The notes: generated by a model not told the origin, from the letters alone. Shown: positions 35,366 through 43,950, counted from the first letter of the stretch. The stretch is DNA of 64,000 nt from Marimonas lutisalis (GCF_005434965.1 NZ_SKCI01000001.1:704952-768951); one strand, 5' to 3'. Numbers and translations: made by a program.

Positions 35366-36424
35366 TTATTCGGCGGGCTGGAACCCCTCGATCAGCTGCC
35401 GCAGGCCGAGGGCGGCGCCGGCGAAGATAGCGGCAAAGGTCACCGGGGCCGAGAAGCTGAGCACCGAGAAAGCCGACAGGCCCTGGCCCACGGTGCAGCC
35501 CATGGCAATGACCGCGCCTGCGCCCATCAGTGCCGCGCCGAGGATCTGGCGCTTGAGTTCGCGCGGGTCTTCGCAGGCTTCCCAGCGGAAATGCCCCTTG
35601 AGGCCTGAGCCGATGAACGCCCCGACAACGACGCCGGTGACCGAGCCCACGGCAAAGGAGGGCAGGCGGGCCGAGGCGGTCATGAACCACAAAAGCGTTT
35701 CGCCCACCGGCGCCGAGAAGGAATGCGAGACCACCGGCACGGGTTCGAAGCCGGTCATTGCCACATAGGCCGATCCGGCCCAGCCGGAGATTATGGCAAG
35801 CCCGACCACCGCGGCCCAGAAGATGGATTTCGGGCGGGCGAGAAACTCACGCGAGGCGAGCGCGCCGAGCGCGATCAGGGCGCCGATCACGATGCCGAGC
35901 ACCGGCAGAGACGCACCGGTCCAGGCCGCGAGCGCATGGGCGATGCCCGGGGCCATGTCGCCCACCACGTCCTCTTGCGGGAAGGCCCAGACACGCAGCC
36001 CGGCGAGCGGACCCGAGAGCACGATATAGGCCGACATGCCCATCACCAGCACGATGACGAAGGCGCGCAGGTCACCGCCGCCCAGGCGCGCGATCGAGCC
36101 GTAGCCGCAATTTCCCGCAAGCGCCATGCCATAACCGAAGATGAGCCCGCCCAGGATCGAGGCGAGTGGCATCCAGCGAATCGAGAGATAGAAGCTTTGT
36201 TCGGGAACGAGCATACCCGCCGCGGTGAGCCCGAATGTGCCCATGATGGCGATGCCGATGGCCAGTACCCACATCCGCATCCGGATCGACGAGCCGCCAT
36301 AGAGCAGGTCCTCGATCGCGCCCATGGTGCAGAATCGTCCGAGCCGGGCGGCCAGCCCCAGAAGGATGCCGCCGAAGAGCCCGGCGAGCGCAACGAAGGC
36401 GTTGTCGCCGATGATGTCGAGCAT
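35366..36424 (-). CDS. soxT: YeeE/YedE family sulfur-compound transporter (SoxT-like)
   Basis: A 352-residue membrane protein with about nine to ten helices and the cysteine-centred motifs of the YeeE/YedE (TsuA) family: GRFCTMGAIED, AGNCGYGS and AMGCTVGQG. TsuA members import thiosulfate through conserved cysteines. The location next to soxR and soxS matches SoxT of other alphaproteobacterial sox loci, so import of thiosulfate or a related sulfur species is likely. It is downstream of soxR in the same direction, about 55 bases apart. Confidence 0.87.
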   Translation of the reverse strand: MLDIIGDNAFVALAGLFGGILLGLAARLGRFCTMGAIEDLLYGGSSIRMRMWVLAIGIAIMGTFGLTAAGMLVPEQSFYLSIRWMPLASILGGLIFGYGMALAGNCGYGSIARLGGGDLRAFVIVLVMGMSAYIVLSGPLAGLRVWAFPQEDVVGDMAPGIAHALAAWTGASLPVLGIVIGALIALGALASREFLARPKSIFWAAVVGLAIISGWAGSAYVAMTGFEPVPVVSHSFSAPVGETLLWFMTASARLPSFAVGSVTGVVVGAFIGSGLKGHFRWEACEDPRELKRQILGAALMGAGAVIAMGCTVGQGLSAFSVLSFSAPVTFAAIFAGAALGLRQLIEGFQPAE

Positions 36425-36478
36425 GAAGGTCCCCCAAAACCCGCCGCGCCGCGGCGGCGGTGCCGACCGGAGGCCGGA

Positions 36479-36817
36479 TCAGCAGTCGTCGTCGCAGAAC
36501 AGCTCGTAAACGAGTTCGAGTATACGCTTGGGGCGATTGTCGGCCAAGCGGTAATAGATCGCCTTGCCCTCGCGGCGGGGAACCACGAGACCTTCGAGCC
36601 GGAGGCGGGACAGCTGTTGGGAAACCGCCGCTTGGCGGGCCGAAAGCAGATCTTCCAGCTCGGTCACCGATTTCTCGCCGGTAACGAGGTGGCACAGGAT
36701 CATCAGCCGGCCTTCATGGCTGACGGTCTTGAGGAAGTTCGAAGCCGTGGTCGCGTTGGCGACGAAGCGGTCGAGCTCTTCCTCGCTCAGGTCCTTGTCG
36801 AATACGGGCAGGCCCAT
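36479..36817 (-). CDS. soxR: SoxR, ArsR/SmtB-type repressor of the sox genes
   Basis: A 112-residue winged-helix regulator with the recognition region ARQAAVSQQLSRLRLEGLVV. Cysteines C42 (LMILCHLV), C108 and C112 (CDDDC at the C-terminus) are placed like those of sulfur-sensing SoxR/BigR proteins, which release DNA when a per- or polysulfide bridges two cysteines. Known SoxR proteins bind the soxS-soxV and soxW-soxX gaps; inverted repeats are present in both here. This is not the redox SoxR of enterobacteria. Confidence 0.9.
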   Translation of the reverse strand: MGLPVFDKDLSEEELDRFVANATTASNFLKTVSHEGRLMILCHLVTGEKSVTELEDLLSARQAAVSQQLSRLRLEGLVVPRREGKAIYYRLADNRPKRILELVYELFCDDDC

Positions 36818-36918
36818 GTCACTTTCACCCCTCTTGCATCACCGGTCCGGCTGGCGGCCGGTGCGCTCCGTTCGTATTGTTTCTTCACTGTCGTGGTGCC
36901 TTGGCGGCACGCTTTGGT

Positions 36919-37311
36919 TTATCCGTTTTTCTGGTCCGGTTTCCCGGCACCGGTAAAGTCCGTCTTCTCTTCAAGCATCATCTTCAGCAGGCCCCAGAAG
37001 AAATCTTCGCCCGGGTAGCCCTCGATTCGTCCGATTTCAGCGCCGTCCTCGACCAGGATGAACGTGGGCGTGTAGAGTACTTTGCGGGCAAAGCTCACCC
37101 CGTCGGGCGCGCCGTCCTTGAAGTGGACCTGGCGCAGCGGGGCAAAGGCGCCTTCTTCGGTTTTGGAATAAATCGGTCCGATCAGGCGATGCCAGGTTTC
37201 GCAATAGCCGCACCCGGGTTGCTCGACCATGATAAGCTCTGCGGCGGCAAGTGGCGCTGCCAGCCCGATCCAGAAAAATGCCGTAAGGCGAAGTGCAGCG
37301 CGTTTGAGCAT
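36919..37311 (-). CDS. soxS: SoxS, periplasmic thioredoxin-like protein
   Basis: A 130-residue exported thioredoxin-fold protein: signal peptide 1-24 (ending AAPLAAA), then the redox pair C34-G-Y-C37 and the cis-Pro segment LYTPTFILVEDG. In Paracoccus, SoxS keeps SoxY and other Sox thiols active. ATG 37311 with AGGTG upstream gives a clean signal peptide. It is divergent from soxV across a palindromic operator. Confidence 0.88.
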   Translation of the reverse strand: MLKRAALRLTAFFWIGLAAPLAAAELIMVEQPGCGYCETWHRLIGPIYSKTEEGAFAPLRQVHFKDGAPDGVSFARKVLYTPTFILVEDGAEIGRIEGYPGEDFFWGLLKMMLEEKTDFTGAGKPDQKNG

Positions 37312-37337
37312 GATGCACCTGATTGACCAAATGTTGC

Positions 37338-37361
37338 ACACATCATAATCTGATAATGTGT
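37338..37361. promoter_or_regulatory. Palindromic site between soxS and soxV, probable SoxR operator
   Basis: A 24-bp imperfect palindrome: ACACAT (37338-37343) and ATGTGT (37356-37361) flank AT-rich symmetric bases; 9 of 12 half-site positions match. It lies in the 74-bp divergent gap, where SoxR binding (the sv site) is established in related bacteria. Confidence 0.6.
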
Positions 37362-37385
37362 TTTTCACAAGGGAGGGGGCCAGCG

Positions 37386-38123
37386 GTGCTGGATATCACG
37401 TATTTCGGTGCGCTGCTGGCAGGCTTGGGCGCGTTTTTTACTCCGTGCATTCTGCCCATGGTTCCTTTCTACCTGAGTTACATGGCCGGGATTTCCATGG
37501 CCGAGCTGCGCGGCGATGGCGAGATCGCCCCGGGCGCGCAGCGGCGGCTGGTGACGTCGGCGATCATGTTCGCGCTGGGGGTGACGACGATCTTCATGCT
37601 GATGGGGATGGGCGCCACCGCGCTGGGCCAGGCCTTTGCCGAGTGGAAATCGACGCTGGCCTATGTCGCCGCGGCGGTGATCTTTGTCTTCGGGCTGCAT
37701 TTCCTGGGCATCATCCGGATCGGGTTCCTGATGCGCGAGGCGCGCATGGAATCGAAAAGCGATCCGACGACAGTTCTGGGCGCCTATGTGATGGGGCTGG
37801 CCTTCGGGTTCGGCTGGACGGCCTGCGTGGGGCCGGTGCTGGCCTCGATCCTGATGATCGCGAGCGGCATGGGCGACATTTCCAAGGGCGCGCTTCTGCT
37901 GGCGGTATTCGGGCTGGGGATGACGGCGCCCTTCGTGATCGCCGCGTTTTTCGCGCGGCCCTTCCTGGCGTGGATGCAGCGGCACCGGGCCAAGATGGTC
38001 TATGTCGAGAAAGTGATGGGGGTGATGCTGATTGTCTTTGCCATCCTCATCGCAACCGATACGGTGAATATCATTTCCAACTGGATGATCGAAAACGTCC
38101 CGAGCTTCGGCAATCTCGGGTGA
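37386..38123 (+). CDS. soxV: SoxV, CcdA/DsbD-type thiol electron carrier
   Basis: A 245-residue membrane protein with six helices. The two membrane cysteines FTPCILPMVPF and WTACVGP carry reducing power from cytoplasmic thioredoxin to the periplasmic SoxW/SoxS. GTG 37386, after AAGGGAGGGGG, is chosen; it gives the size of Paracoccus SoxV. It starts the long sox transcript and is 15 bases from soxW. Confidence 0.92.
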   Translation: MLDITYFGALLAGLGAFFTPCILPMVPFYLSYMAGISMAELRGDGEIAPGAQRRLVTSAIMFALGVTTIFMLMGMGATALGQAFAEWKSTLAYVAAAVIFVFGLHFLGIIRIGFLMREARMESKSDPTTVLGAYVMGLAFGFGWTACVGPVLASILMIASGMGDISKGALLLAVFGLGMTAPFVIAAFFARPFLAWMQRHRAKMVYVEKVMGVMLIVFAILIATDTVNIISNWMIENVPSFGNLG

Positions 38124-38138
38124 TCAGGGAGACAGCGG

Positions 38139-38717
38139 ATGAAACGTATTCTGATGGCACTGATGATGCTGGCGGGGCTCGCCACGGGAGCGGCGGCCGA
38201 GATCGGCGATGATGGGCTGCACAAGCAGCCGTGGATGCGCGACACCTTCAAGGACCTGCGTGAGGACCTGGCCGAGGCCAAGGCGGAAGGCAAGCGGCTG
38301 GTTCTGTTCGTGGAGCAGCGGGGCTGCATCTACTGCAAGAAGATGCATGAAGAGGTCTATGTGATCCCCGAATTGTCGGACTATATCGGCGAGAACTACT
38401 TCGTGGTGCAGATGAACCTGCACGGCAACGACGTCGCGGTGGATTTCGACGGCGAAGAGGCCGAGCAATCGGAGCTGATGCGCAAGTGGGGGATTCTCTT
38501 TACGCCGACGCTGATCTTCCTGCCTGAAGAGGTGGAAGAGGGCAAAACCGCCGTTCAGGCGTCGGTTGCGACGATGCCGGGGGCCTTCGGGTTCCACACC
38601 ACTTATGACATGTTCGTCTGGGTCAACGAAAAACGCTATGAACTTGACAATGGCGAGGATTTCCAGCGTTACCACGCCCGGATGTTTAAGGAACGACAAG
38701 AAAAGGGCGCGGACTGA
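38139..38717 (+). CDS. soxW: SoxW, periplasmic thioredoxin
   Basis: A 192-residue thioredoxin with a signal peptide (1-20) and redox pair C63-I-Y-C66, followed by FTPTLIFLPEE. SoxW receives electrons from SoxV. It shares the DDGLHKQPW stretch after the signal peptide with a second paralogue at 48501-49118, marking a duplication. GGGAGACAGCGG precedes the ATG. Confidence 0.92.
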   Translation: MKRILMALMMLAGLATGAAAEIGDDGLHKQPWMRDTFKDLREDLAEAKAEGKRLVLFVEQRGCIYCKKMHEEVYVIPELSDYIGENYFVVQMNLHGNDVAVDFDGEEAEQSELMRKWGILFTPTLIFLPEEVEEGKTAVQASVATMPGAFGFHTTYDMFVWVNEKRYELDNGEDFQRYHARMFKERQEKGAD

Positions 38718-38736
38718 GCAAGAAAATTGCGCGGCG

Positions 38737-38758
38737 CAAATTCACCATTTTGAATTTG
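38737..38758. promoter_or_regulatory. Inverted repeat before soxX, probable operator
   Basis: CAAATTC (38737-38743), eight bases, GAATTTG (38752-38758): perfect 7-bp arms. Read on the minus strand it matches the site before soxC at 19 of 22 positions. It lies in the soxW-soxX gap, the wx region bound by SoxR in related bacteria. Confidence 0.6.
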
Positions 38759-38787
38759 ATGTTGCGTTCCGATGCGCGTCTGAAATA

Positions 38788-38797
38788 GTGTGCACAC
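38788..38797. promoter_or_regulatory. GTGTGCACAC palindrome before soxX
   Basis: A perfect 10-bp palindrome 41 bases before the soxX ATG, between the inverted repeat at 38737-38758 and the start. It could be a second regulatory site; TGTGTGCAA-like bases also occur near the soxV operator. Confidence 0.35.
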
Positions 38798-38838
38798 AGA
38801 TGACCTGAACTCAATAAAGGTTACGTAAGGGAGGAATC

Positions 38839-39312
38839 ATGAAGCTTACGACTATGACATTGGCGGCGGCTTTGGTGGCCGGATCGGCAATGGCCGAAGG
38901 GGTTGTGGCCCCGCAGGACGTCAAATTCAACGAGGATGGCGGCGTGGACATGTCGCTGACCGGCAAGCCGGGCAACCCCGAGGAGGGCTTCAAGGTCTAT
39001 TCCTCGAAGAAGCTGGGCAACTGCATCGCCTGCCACATGATCGCATCGGTCGATGCACCGTTCCCGGGCAACGTGGGCCCGGAACTGACCGGTGTCGGCG
39101 ACCGCTGGGACGAAGCGCAGCTGCGCGGCATTCTCGTGAACTCGAAGATGACGTTCGAGGGCACCGTGATGCCGGGCTATTACAAGGTCGATGGCTTCAT
39201 CCGCCCGGGCAATGCCTATACCGGCAAGGCGGCGGACGACTCGTTCGGGCCGTTGCTGAGCGCGGAGCAAATCGAAGACGTGGTCGCGTATCTGTCGACT
39301 CTGAAAGAGTAA
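38839..39312 (+). CDS. soxX: SoxX, monohaem cytochrome c of SoxXA
   Basis: A 157-residue periplasmic cytochrome with a signal peptide (1-19) and one haem site, CIACH at 62-66. The axial methionine is probably in GTVMPGYY. SoxXA joins thiosulfate to the SoxY cysteine and takes up two electrons. GGGAGGAATC precedes the ATG. First gene of soxXYZ. Confidence 0.95.
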   Translation: MKLTTMTLAAALVAGSAMAEGVVAPQDVKFNEDGGVDMSLTGKPGNPEEGFKVYSSKKLGNCIACHMIASVDAPFPGNVGPELTGVGDRWDEAQLRGILVNSKMTFEGTVMPGYYKVDGFIRPGNAYTGKAADDSFGPLLSAEQIEDVVAYLSTLKE

Positions 39313-39354
39313 GACGGGCGCGGGCCGAAACTGACACTATCTGAGGAGAGAGAT

Positions 39355-39774
39355 ATGGAATTCTCGAGACGCGATACGCTGGCGCTGGGTGCCGGTGCTG
39401 TTGCCCTGACGGCCCTTCCGCTGCGCCTGAGCGCGGCCGCGGCCGATGACCTGATCGCCGAGTTCACCGGCGGTGCTGCCGTTGCAGACGGCGGCGTAAA
39501 TCTGGATGCCCCGGAAATCGCCGAGAACGGCAACACCGTTCCGGTATCGGTGAGCGCTGAGGGCGCATCGGCAATCCTGCTGATCGCGGCCGGCAACCCG
39601 AACCCGAACGTCGCCACCTTCAACTTTGGTGAGCTGGCTGGTTCGAGCTCGGCTTCGACCCGGATCCGTCTTGCGGGCACGCAGGATGTTATGGCGGTTG
39701 CCAAGATGGCCGATGGCAGCTTTGCCAAGGCGTCGAAGAACGTGAAAGTCACCATCGGCGGCTGCGGCGGCTAA
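39355..39774 (+). CDS. soxY: SoxY, sulfur-substrate carrier protein
   Basis: A 139-residue protein exported by the Tat route (SRRDTLALGAG). The C-terminal swinging arm ends GGCGG with C137, the residue to which sulfur intermediates are covalently bound. It works as a heterodimer with SoxZ, which follows after 18 bases and is exported with it. Confidence 0.96.
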   Translation: MEFSRRDTLALGAGAVALTALPLRLSAAAADDLIAEFTGGAAVADGGVNLDAPEIAENGNTVPVSVSAEGASAILLIAAGNPNPNVATFNFGELAGSSSASTRIRLAGTQDVMAVAKMADGSFAKASKNVKVTIGGCGG

Positions 39775-39792
39775 TCAGAGGAGATCAGAGAT

Positions 39793-40122
39793 ATGGCAGA
39801 AGGTGTTAAACCCCGCGTGAAAGCGCCGAAGTCGGCCGAAGCCGGCGAGGTCGTGACGATCAAGACCCTGATCAGCCACAAGATGGAATCGGGCCTGCGC
39901 AAGGACAAGGACGGGAACCTGATCCCGCGTTCGATCATCAACCGCTTTACCTGCGATTTCAACGGCAAGAACGTCATCGACGTGACGATGCAGCCGTCGA
40001 TTTCGACCAACCCGTATTTCGAGTTCGAAGCCACCATCCCGGAAGCCGGTGATCTGAAGTTCACTTGGTACGACGATGACGGCTCGGTCTACGAAGACAC
40101 GAAATCGGTCAAGGTCGGCTGA
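39793..40122 (+). CDS. soxZ: SoxZ, partner of SoxY
   Basis: A 109-residue immunoglobulin-like protein without a signal peptide, co-exported with SoxY. PRVKAPKSAEAGEVVTIKTL and the ISTNPYFEFEA segment are typical. It supports docking of SoxYZ to the other Sox enzymes. A strong hairpin with a T-run follows it. Confidence 0.96.
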   Translation: MAEGVKPRVKAPKSAEAGEVVTIKTLISHKMESGLRKDKDGNLIPRSIINRFTCDFNGKNVIDVTMQPSISTNPYFEFEATIPEAGDLKFTWYDDDGSVYEDTKSVKVG

Positions 40123-40141
40123 TCTGATCGGGAATATCGGG

Positions 40142-40172
40142 CGCCTTGCCCCGCAGAAGGGCAAGGCGTTTT
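40142..40172 (+). terminator. Strong hairpin between soxZ and soxA
   Basis: CGCCTTGCCC, a seven-base loop, GGGCAAGGCG, then TTTT: a perfect 10-bp stem. It lies inside the sox operon, 20 bases after soxZ and 17 before soxA, so it probably gives partial termination or protects the soxXYZ message. Confidence 0.7.
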
Positions 40173-40188
40173 CAAGGGAGGAAACCGA

Positions 40189-41043
40189 ATGAAATTCAAG
40201 ACTTTGTCGGTCATCGCCGCGGTCGCACTTGCCATTCCCACGCTGGGGGCAGCTGACGCGGACGACGACAAGCTGGTCATCAACGGCGAGATCGAGGTCA
40301 CGACCAAGGTCGAGCCGGCGGCGCACCTGGATGGCGCGCTGAGCGAGGTAATGTCGGGCTGGCATTTCCGTAATGACGACACCCAGGCCATGGAAATGGA
40401 CGACTTCGACAACCCCGGTATGCTGGGCGCCGAAGCGGGCATGGAAATCTGGAACACCGCGGCGGGCACCGAGGGCAAGTCCTGTGCCGATTGCCACGGC
40501 GATCCGGCCGAGAGCATGAAGGGCGTGAAGGCGTCCTATCCCAAGTATGACGAGAAGGCCGGCACGCTGATGACCGTTCAGATGAAAATGAACGAGTGCC
40601 GCACCGAGCGGATGGGCGCCGAGGCGTGGAAATACGATGCCGGCAGCGCGATCAACGTGGAAGCGATGATTGCCAGCCAGTCGCGTGGCATGCCGGTGAA
40701 CGTGGCCATCGACGGCCCGGCGGCGCCGTTCTGGGAAAAGGGCAAGGAAATCTACTACACACGCTACGGCCAGCTTGAGCTGAGCTGTGCGTCCTGCCAC
40801 GAGCTCAACTATGGCAACATGATCCGGGCCGACCACCTGAGCCAGGGCCAGATCAACGGTTTCCCGACCTACCGTCTGAAAAATGCCAAGCTGAACGGCG
40901 TGCATTCGCGCTTCAAGGGGTGCATCCGCGATACCCGCGCGCACACCTTCAGCCCGGGCAGCGACGAGTTCATCGCGCTTGAGCTTTACGTGATGAGCCG
41001 CGGCATGGGCCTGGGCATCGAGGGCCCGTCGGTCCGCAACTAA
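40189..41043 (+). CDS. soxA: SoxA, dihaem cytochrome of SoxXA
   Basis: A 284-residue periplasmic cytochrome with two haem motifs, CADCH (99-103) and CASCH (200-204), and C245 (FKGCIRDTR), the haem-ligand cysteine that becomes persulfidated in catalysis. Two haems make it the dihaem type seen in Paracoccus. AAGGGAGG precedes the ATG. It is followed by a terminator. Confidence 0.96.
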   Translation: MKFKTLSVIAAVALAIPTLGAADADDDKLVINGEIEVTTKVEPAAHLDGALSEVMSGWHFRNDDTQAMEMDDFDNPGMLGAEAGMEIWNTAAGTEGKSCADCHGDPAESMKGVKASYPKYDEKAGTLMTVQMKMNECRTERMGAEAWKYDAGSAINVEAMIASQSRGMPVNVAIDGPAAPFWEKGKEIYYTRYGQLELSCASCHELNYGNMIRADHLSQGQINGFPTYRLKNAKLNGVHSRFKGCIRDTRAHTFSPGSDEFIALELYVMSRGMGLGIEGPSVRN

Positions 41044-41053
41044 ACAGATCGAG

Positions 41054-41088
41054 GGCCCGCCTGGCATGAGTGCCGGGCGGGCCTTTTT
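41054..41088 (+). terminator. Terminator after soxA
   Basis: GGCCCGCC-T-GGCA and TGCC-GGGCGGGCC form a 13-bp stem (one G-U pair) with a 4-base loop, then TTTTT. It suggests that soxB has its own promoter. Confidence 0.8.
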
Positions 41089-41097
41089 CTATTGTAA

Positions 41098-41119
41098 CAA
41101 ATTCAATGTTGTGCATATG
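41098..41119. promoter_or_regulatory. Partial copy of the sox inverted repeat before soxB
   Basis: CAAATTC (41098-41104), eight bases, then GCATATG, matching GAATTTG at 5 of 7 positions. The left half and following AAT are the same as in the soxC site. It lies between the soxA terminator and soxB. Confidence 0.45.
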
Positions 41120-41160
41120 TCCCGCGCAACACGAGAAACAGCCAGGAAAGGGCCCGCAAC

Positions 41161-42858
41161 ATGATCTCACGTCGCGATTTTCTTCAGGTCAGCATGGCCG
41201 CATCGGCCATGGTGGGCGCCAGCGGTTTCGGAAACTGGGCCCGCCTGGCCGCACAACAGGCGCTGACGCAGGATGACCTGCTGCAGTTCGACACGTTCGG
41301 CAACGTGAGCCTGATCCACATCACCGATATTCACGCGCAGCTGAAGCCGGTCTATTTCCGCGAGCCCGAGATCAACCTGGGCGTGGGCGACGCGCGGGGC
41401 CAGGTGCCGCATATCACCGGCGCCGAGTTCCGCAAGCTTTACGGTATCGAGGATGGCAGCCCGTCGGCCTATGCGCTGACCTACAATGATTTCTCGTCGC
41501 TGGCGCAGGCCTATGGCCGGGTGGGCGGCATGGACCGCGTCGCCACCGTGATCAACGCGATCCGCGCCGACCGCCCCGATGCGCTGCTGCTGGATGGCGG
41601 CGACACCTGGCACGGCTCTTACACCTGCTATCACACCGAAGGCCAGGACGTGGTCAACGTGATGAACGCGCTGAAGCCCGATGCGATGACCTTCCACTGG
41701 GAATTCACGCTGGGCAGCGAGCGGGTGCGCGAGCTGGTCGAGGGCTTGCCCTTTGCCGCGCTGGGCCAGAACATTTTCGACGCCGAGTGGGACGAGCCGG
41801 CGGAGGATTTCGAAAGCTGGAAGATGTTCGAGCGCGGCGGCGTGCAGATCGCCGTGATCGGCCAGGCCTTCCCCTATATGCCGATCGCCAACCCGCGCTG
41901 GATGTTCCCCGAATATTCGTTCGGCATCCGTGACGAGCGTATGCAGGAGATGGTGGACGAGGCCCGCGCCGCCGGTGCCGAGCTGGTTGTCTGCCTGAGC
42001 CACAACGGCTTCGACGTGGACAAGAAGATGGCAAGCCGCGTGACAGGCATTGACGTGATCCTGTCGGGCCACACCCATGACGCGCTGCCCGAGCCGGTGC
42101 TGGTGGGCGACACCATCATCATCGCGTCGGGCTCGAACGGCAAGTTCGTGAGCCGCGTCGACCTGGATGTGCGCGACGGGCGGATGATGGGCTTCCGTCA
42201 CAAGCTGATCCCGATCTTCAGCGACGTGATCGAGCCCGACAAGGAGGTGGCCGCCCTGATCGACGAGCAGCGCGCGCCCTTCAAGGCCGAGCTGGAAGAG
42301 GTGATCGGCACGACAGACGACCTGCTGTATCGCCGGGGCAACTTCAACGGCACCTGGGACGACCTGATCTGCGACGCGCTGATGTCGGAGCGTGAAGCCG
42401 ATATCGCCATGTCGCCCGGCGTGCGCTGGGGCCCGAGCATCCTGCCAGGCCAGGCGATCACCCGCGAGGATATCTGGAACGTCTGTTCGATGACCTATGG
42501 CGAAGCCTATCGCACCGAGATGACCGGCGAGTTCATCCACGTGATCCTGGAGGACGTGGGCGACAACCTGTTCAACCCCGACCCCTATTACCAGCAGGGC
42601 GGCGACATGGTGCGGATCGGCGGCATGGGATACCGGATCGACGTGACCAAGCCGCAGGGTGAGCGGATTTCGGACATGACGCTGCTGAAGACCGGCGAAC
42701 CGATCGACCCGGCGAAGACCTATGTCGTGGCCGGCTGGGCCAGCGTCAACGAAGGCACCGAGGGCCCGCAGATCTGGGACGTGATCGAAAGCCACATCAA
42801 GAAGCAGGGCACGATCAAGCTGGAGCCCAACACCAGCGTTGAGGTTGTCGGCGGGTAA
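41161..42858 (+). CDS. soxB: SoxB, thiosulfohydrolase
   Basis: SoxB is the di-manganese hydrolase that releases sulfate from SoxY-bound thiosulfonate. The 565-residue protein starts with a Tat signal (SRRDFLQVSMAAS). Metal motifs are HITDIHAQLKP, DGGDTWHGS and SGHTHDALPEP, the calcineurin/5'-nucleotidase set, followed by the C-terminal nucleotidase-like domain. AGGAAAGGG lies before the ATG. Confidence 0.96.
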   Translation: MISRRDFLQVSMAASAMVGASGFGNWARLAAQQALTQDDLLQFDTFGNVSLIHITDIHAQLKPVYFREPEINLGVGDARGQVPHITGAEFRKLYGIEDGSPSAYALTYNDFSSLAQAYGRVGGMDRVATVINAIRADRPDALLLDGGDTWHGSYTCYHTEGQDVVNVMNALKPDAMTFHWEFTLGSERVRELVEGLPFAALGQNIFDAEWDEPAEDFESWKMFERGGVQIAVIGQAFPYMPIANPRWMFPEYSFGIRDERMQEMVDEARAAGAELVVCLSHNGFDVDKKMASRVTGIDVILSGHTHDALPEPVLVGDTIIIASGSNGKFVSRVDLDVRDGRMMGFRHKLIPIFSDVIEPDKEVAALIDEQRAPFKAELEEVIGTTDDLLYRRGNFNGTWDDLICDALMSEREADIAMSPGVRWGPSILPGQAITREDIWNVCSMTYGEAYRTEMTGEFIHVILEDVGDNLFNPDPYYQQGGDMVRIGGMGYRIDVTKPQGERISDMTLLKTGEPIDPAKTYVVAGWASVNEGTEGPQIWDVIESHIKKQGTIKLEPNTSVEVVGG

Positions 42859-42881
42859 GCGCGCCAACAAGTGAATTCGGG

Positions 42882-42907
42882 GTAGGCCGGGCTTAAGCCC
42901 GGCCTAC
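42882..42907. repeat. 26-bp perfect palindrome between soxB and the FAD oxidoreductase gene
   Basis: GTAGGCCGGGCTT followed directly by its exact reverse complement. It overlaps the stop codon of the convergent minus-strand gene and has no T-tract. It may act as a bidirectional stop or be a REP-like element. Confidence 0.7.
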
Positions 42908-43950
42908 GTCGTTTGAGGGGTCAGGATCATCTCGGCCAGGCGGCGCGAGACTTCGGCCATGCGCAGGTAGCCATCGGCGCCGTGGCCCATCGACAGGTAG
43001 AGGCCGGCGAGGCTGTCGCTGGCGCCGAACAACAACTGATCGCCTGGCAGGAACGGGCGGAAGCCGTGCACGGCCTCGATCAGGGGCAGGTCGGCCAGCG
43101 CGGGGGTGGCGCGGATCGCGCTGTCGAGCAGGGCGCGCACCGAGGCGGCATCGGGATAGTCGCGCATGTCGCCTTCGACGCGGGTGACGCCAACGATCAA
43201 GCGGCCATCGGAGCGCGGGCAGAGGATGCCATCGGGGCGCTTGATCAGCCGGGTGAAGAGCGGGGCGGGCATGCCCAGCGTCAGGATCACGCCGCGCACG
43301 GGCCGCGAGGCGGGCAGGTCGGCGGGCAAGCCGGCGATGCGGTCGAAGGCATGGCCGGCGGCCAACGCGACGCGGCTGGCCGGCATGGGGCCCTGGGCCG
43401 TATTCACGCCAGTGACGCGGCCATTCTCTGAGGTGACTTCCAGCGCGGCGCGGTTTTCGAGGACCTGCCCGCCACGCGCGCGGATCGCCGTGGCCAGAGC
43501 GGCGCAGAGTTTGCGCCCGTCGACCCAGCTGACCTCCCTGAGCCAGCAGGCAATGGTAATCTCTGGCGAGAGGCCCGGTCCCAGCGCGCGGGCGGCGGCG
43601 CCGTCCATCAGTTCGACCTGCCAGCCGGCGGCGCGGCGGGCGTCATGATCGGCGGTGATTTGGGCCTCGTCCCCGGCATAGCCGATGCGCAGGAGGCCAT
43701 CGGTGCGGAAATCCACATCAAGCCCGGTTTCGGATTGAAGATCGGCGATGAAACCGGGGGTGGCGCGCAGGCTGGTCCATTCCAGATCGGTAACCGGCGA
43801 GGGATCGAGCCCGGGTTGCAGGTAGCCGGCAGCGGCGTGGCTGGCGCCCTGGCCGATGGTGCCTGCGTCGATCACGGTGGGGGGCAGGCCGCGTCGGGCG
43901 AGTTGCCAGCCGAGCGAGAGCCCCGCGATGCCTGCGCCGATGATGATCAT
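42904..43950 (-). CDS. FAD-dependent amine/glycine oxidase-like protein (ThiO/DadA group)
   Basis: A 348-residue flavoprotein. It begins with the FAD-binding GxGxxG segment MIIIGAGIAGLSLGWQLA, and the C-terminal LLFGASDSLAGLYLSMGHGADG is typical of D-amino-acid/glycine oxidase-like enzymes. Thiamine-pathway glycine oxidase (ThiO) is the nearest named type, but no thi gene is near. ATG 43950 has GGAG upstream. It is the last of three reverse-strand genes sitting between soxB and soxC. Confidence 0.8.
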   Translation of the reverse strand: MIIIGAGIAGLSLGWQLARRGLPPTVIDAGTIGQGASHAAAGYLQPGLDPSPVTDLEWTSLRATPGFIADLQSETGLDVDFRTDGLLRIGYAGDEAQITADHDARRAAGWQVELMDGAAARALGPGLSPEITIACWLREVSWVDGRKLCAALATAIRARGGQVLENRAALEVTSENGRVTGVNTAQGPMPASRVALAAGHAFDRIAGLPADLPASRPVRGVILTLGMPAPLFTRLIKRPDGILCPRSDGRLIVGVTRVEGDMRDYPDAASVRALLDSAIRATPALADLPLIEAVHGFRPFLPGDQLLFGASDSLAGLYLSMGHGADGYLRMAEVSRRLAEMILTPQTT

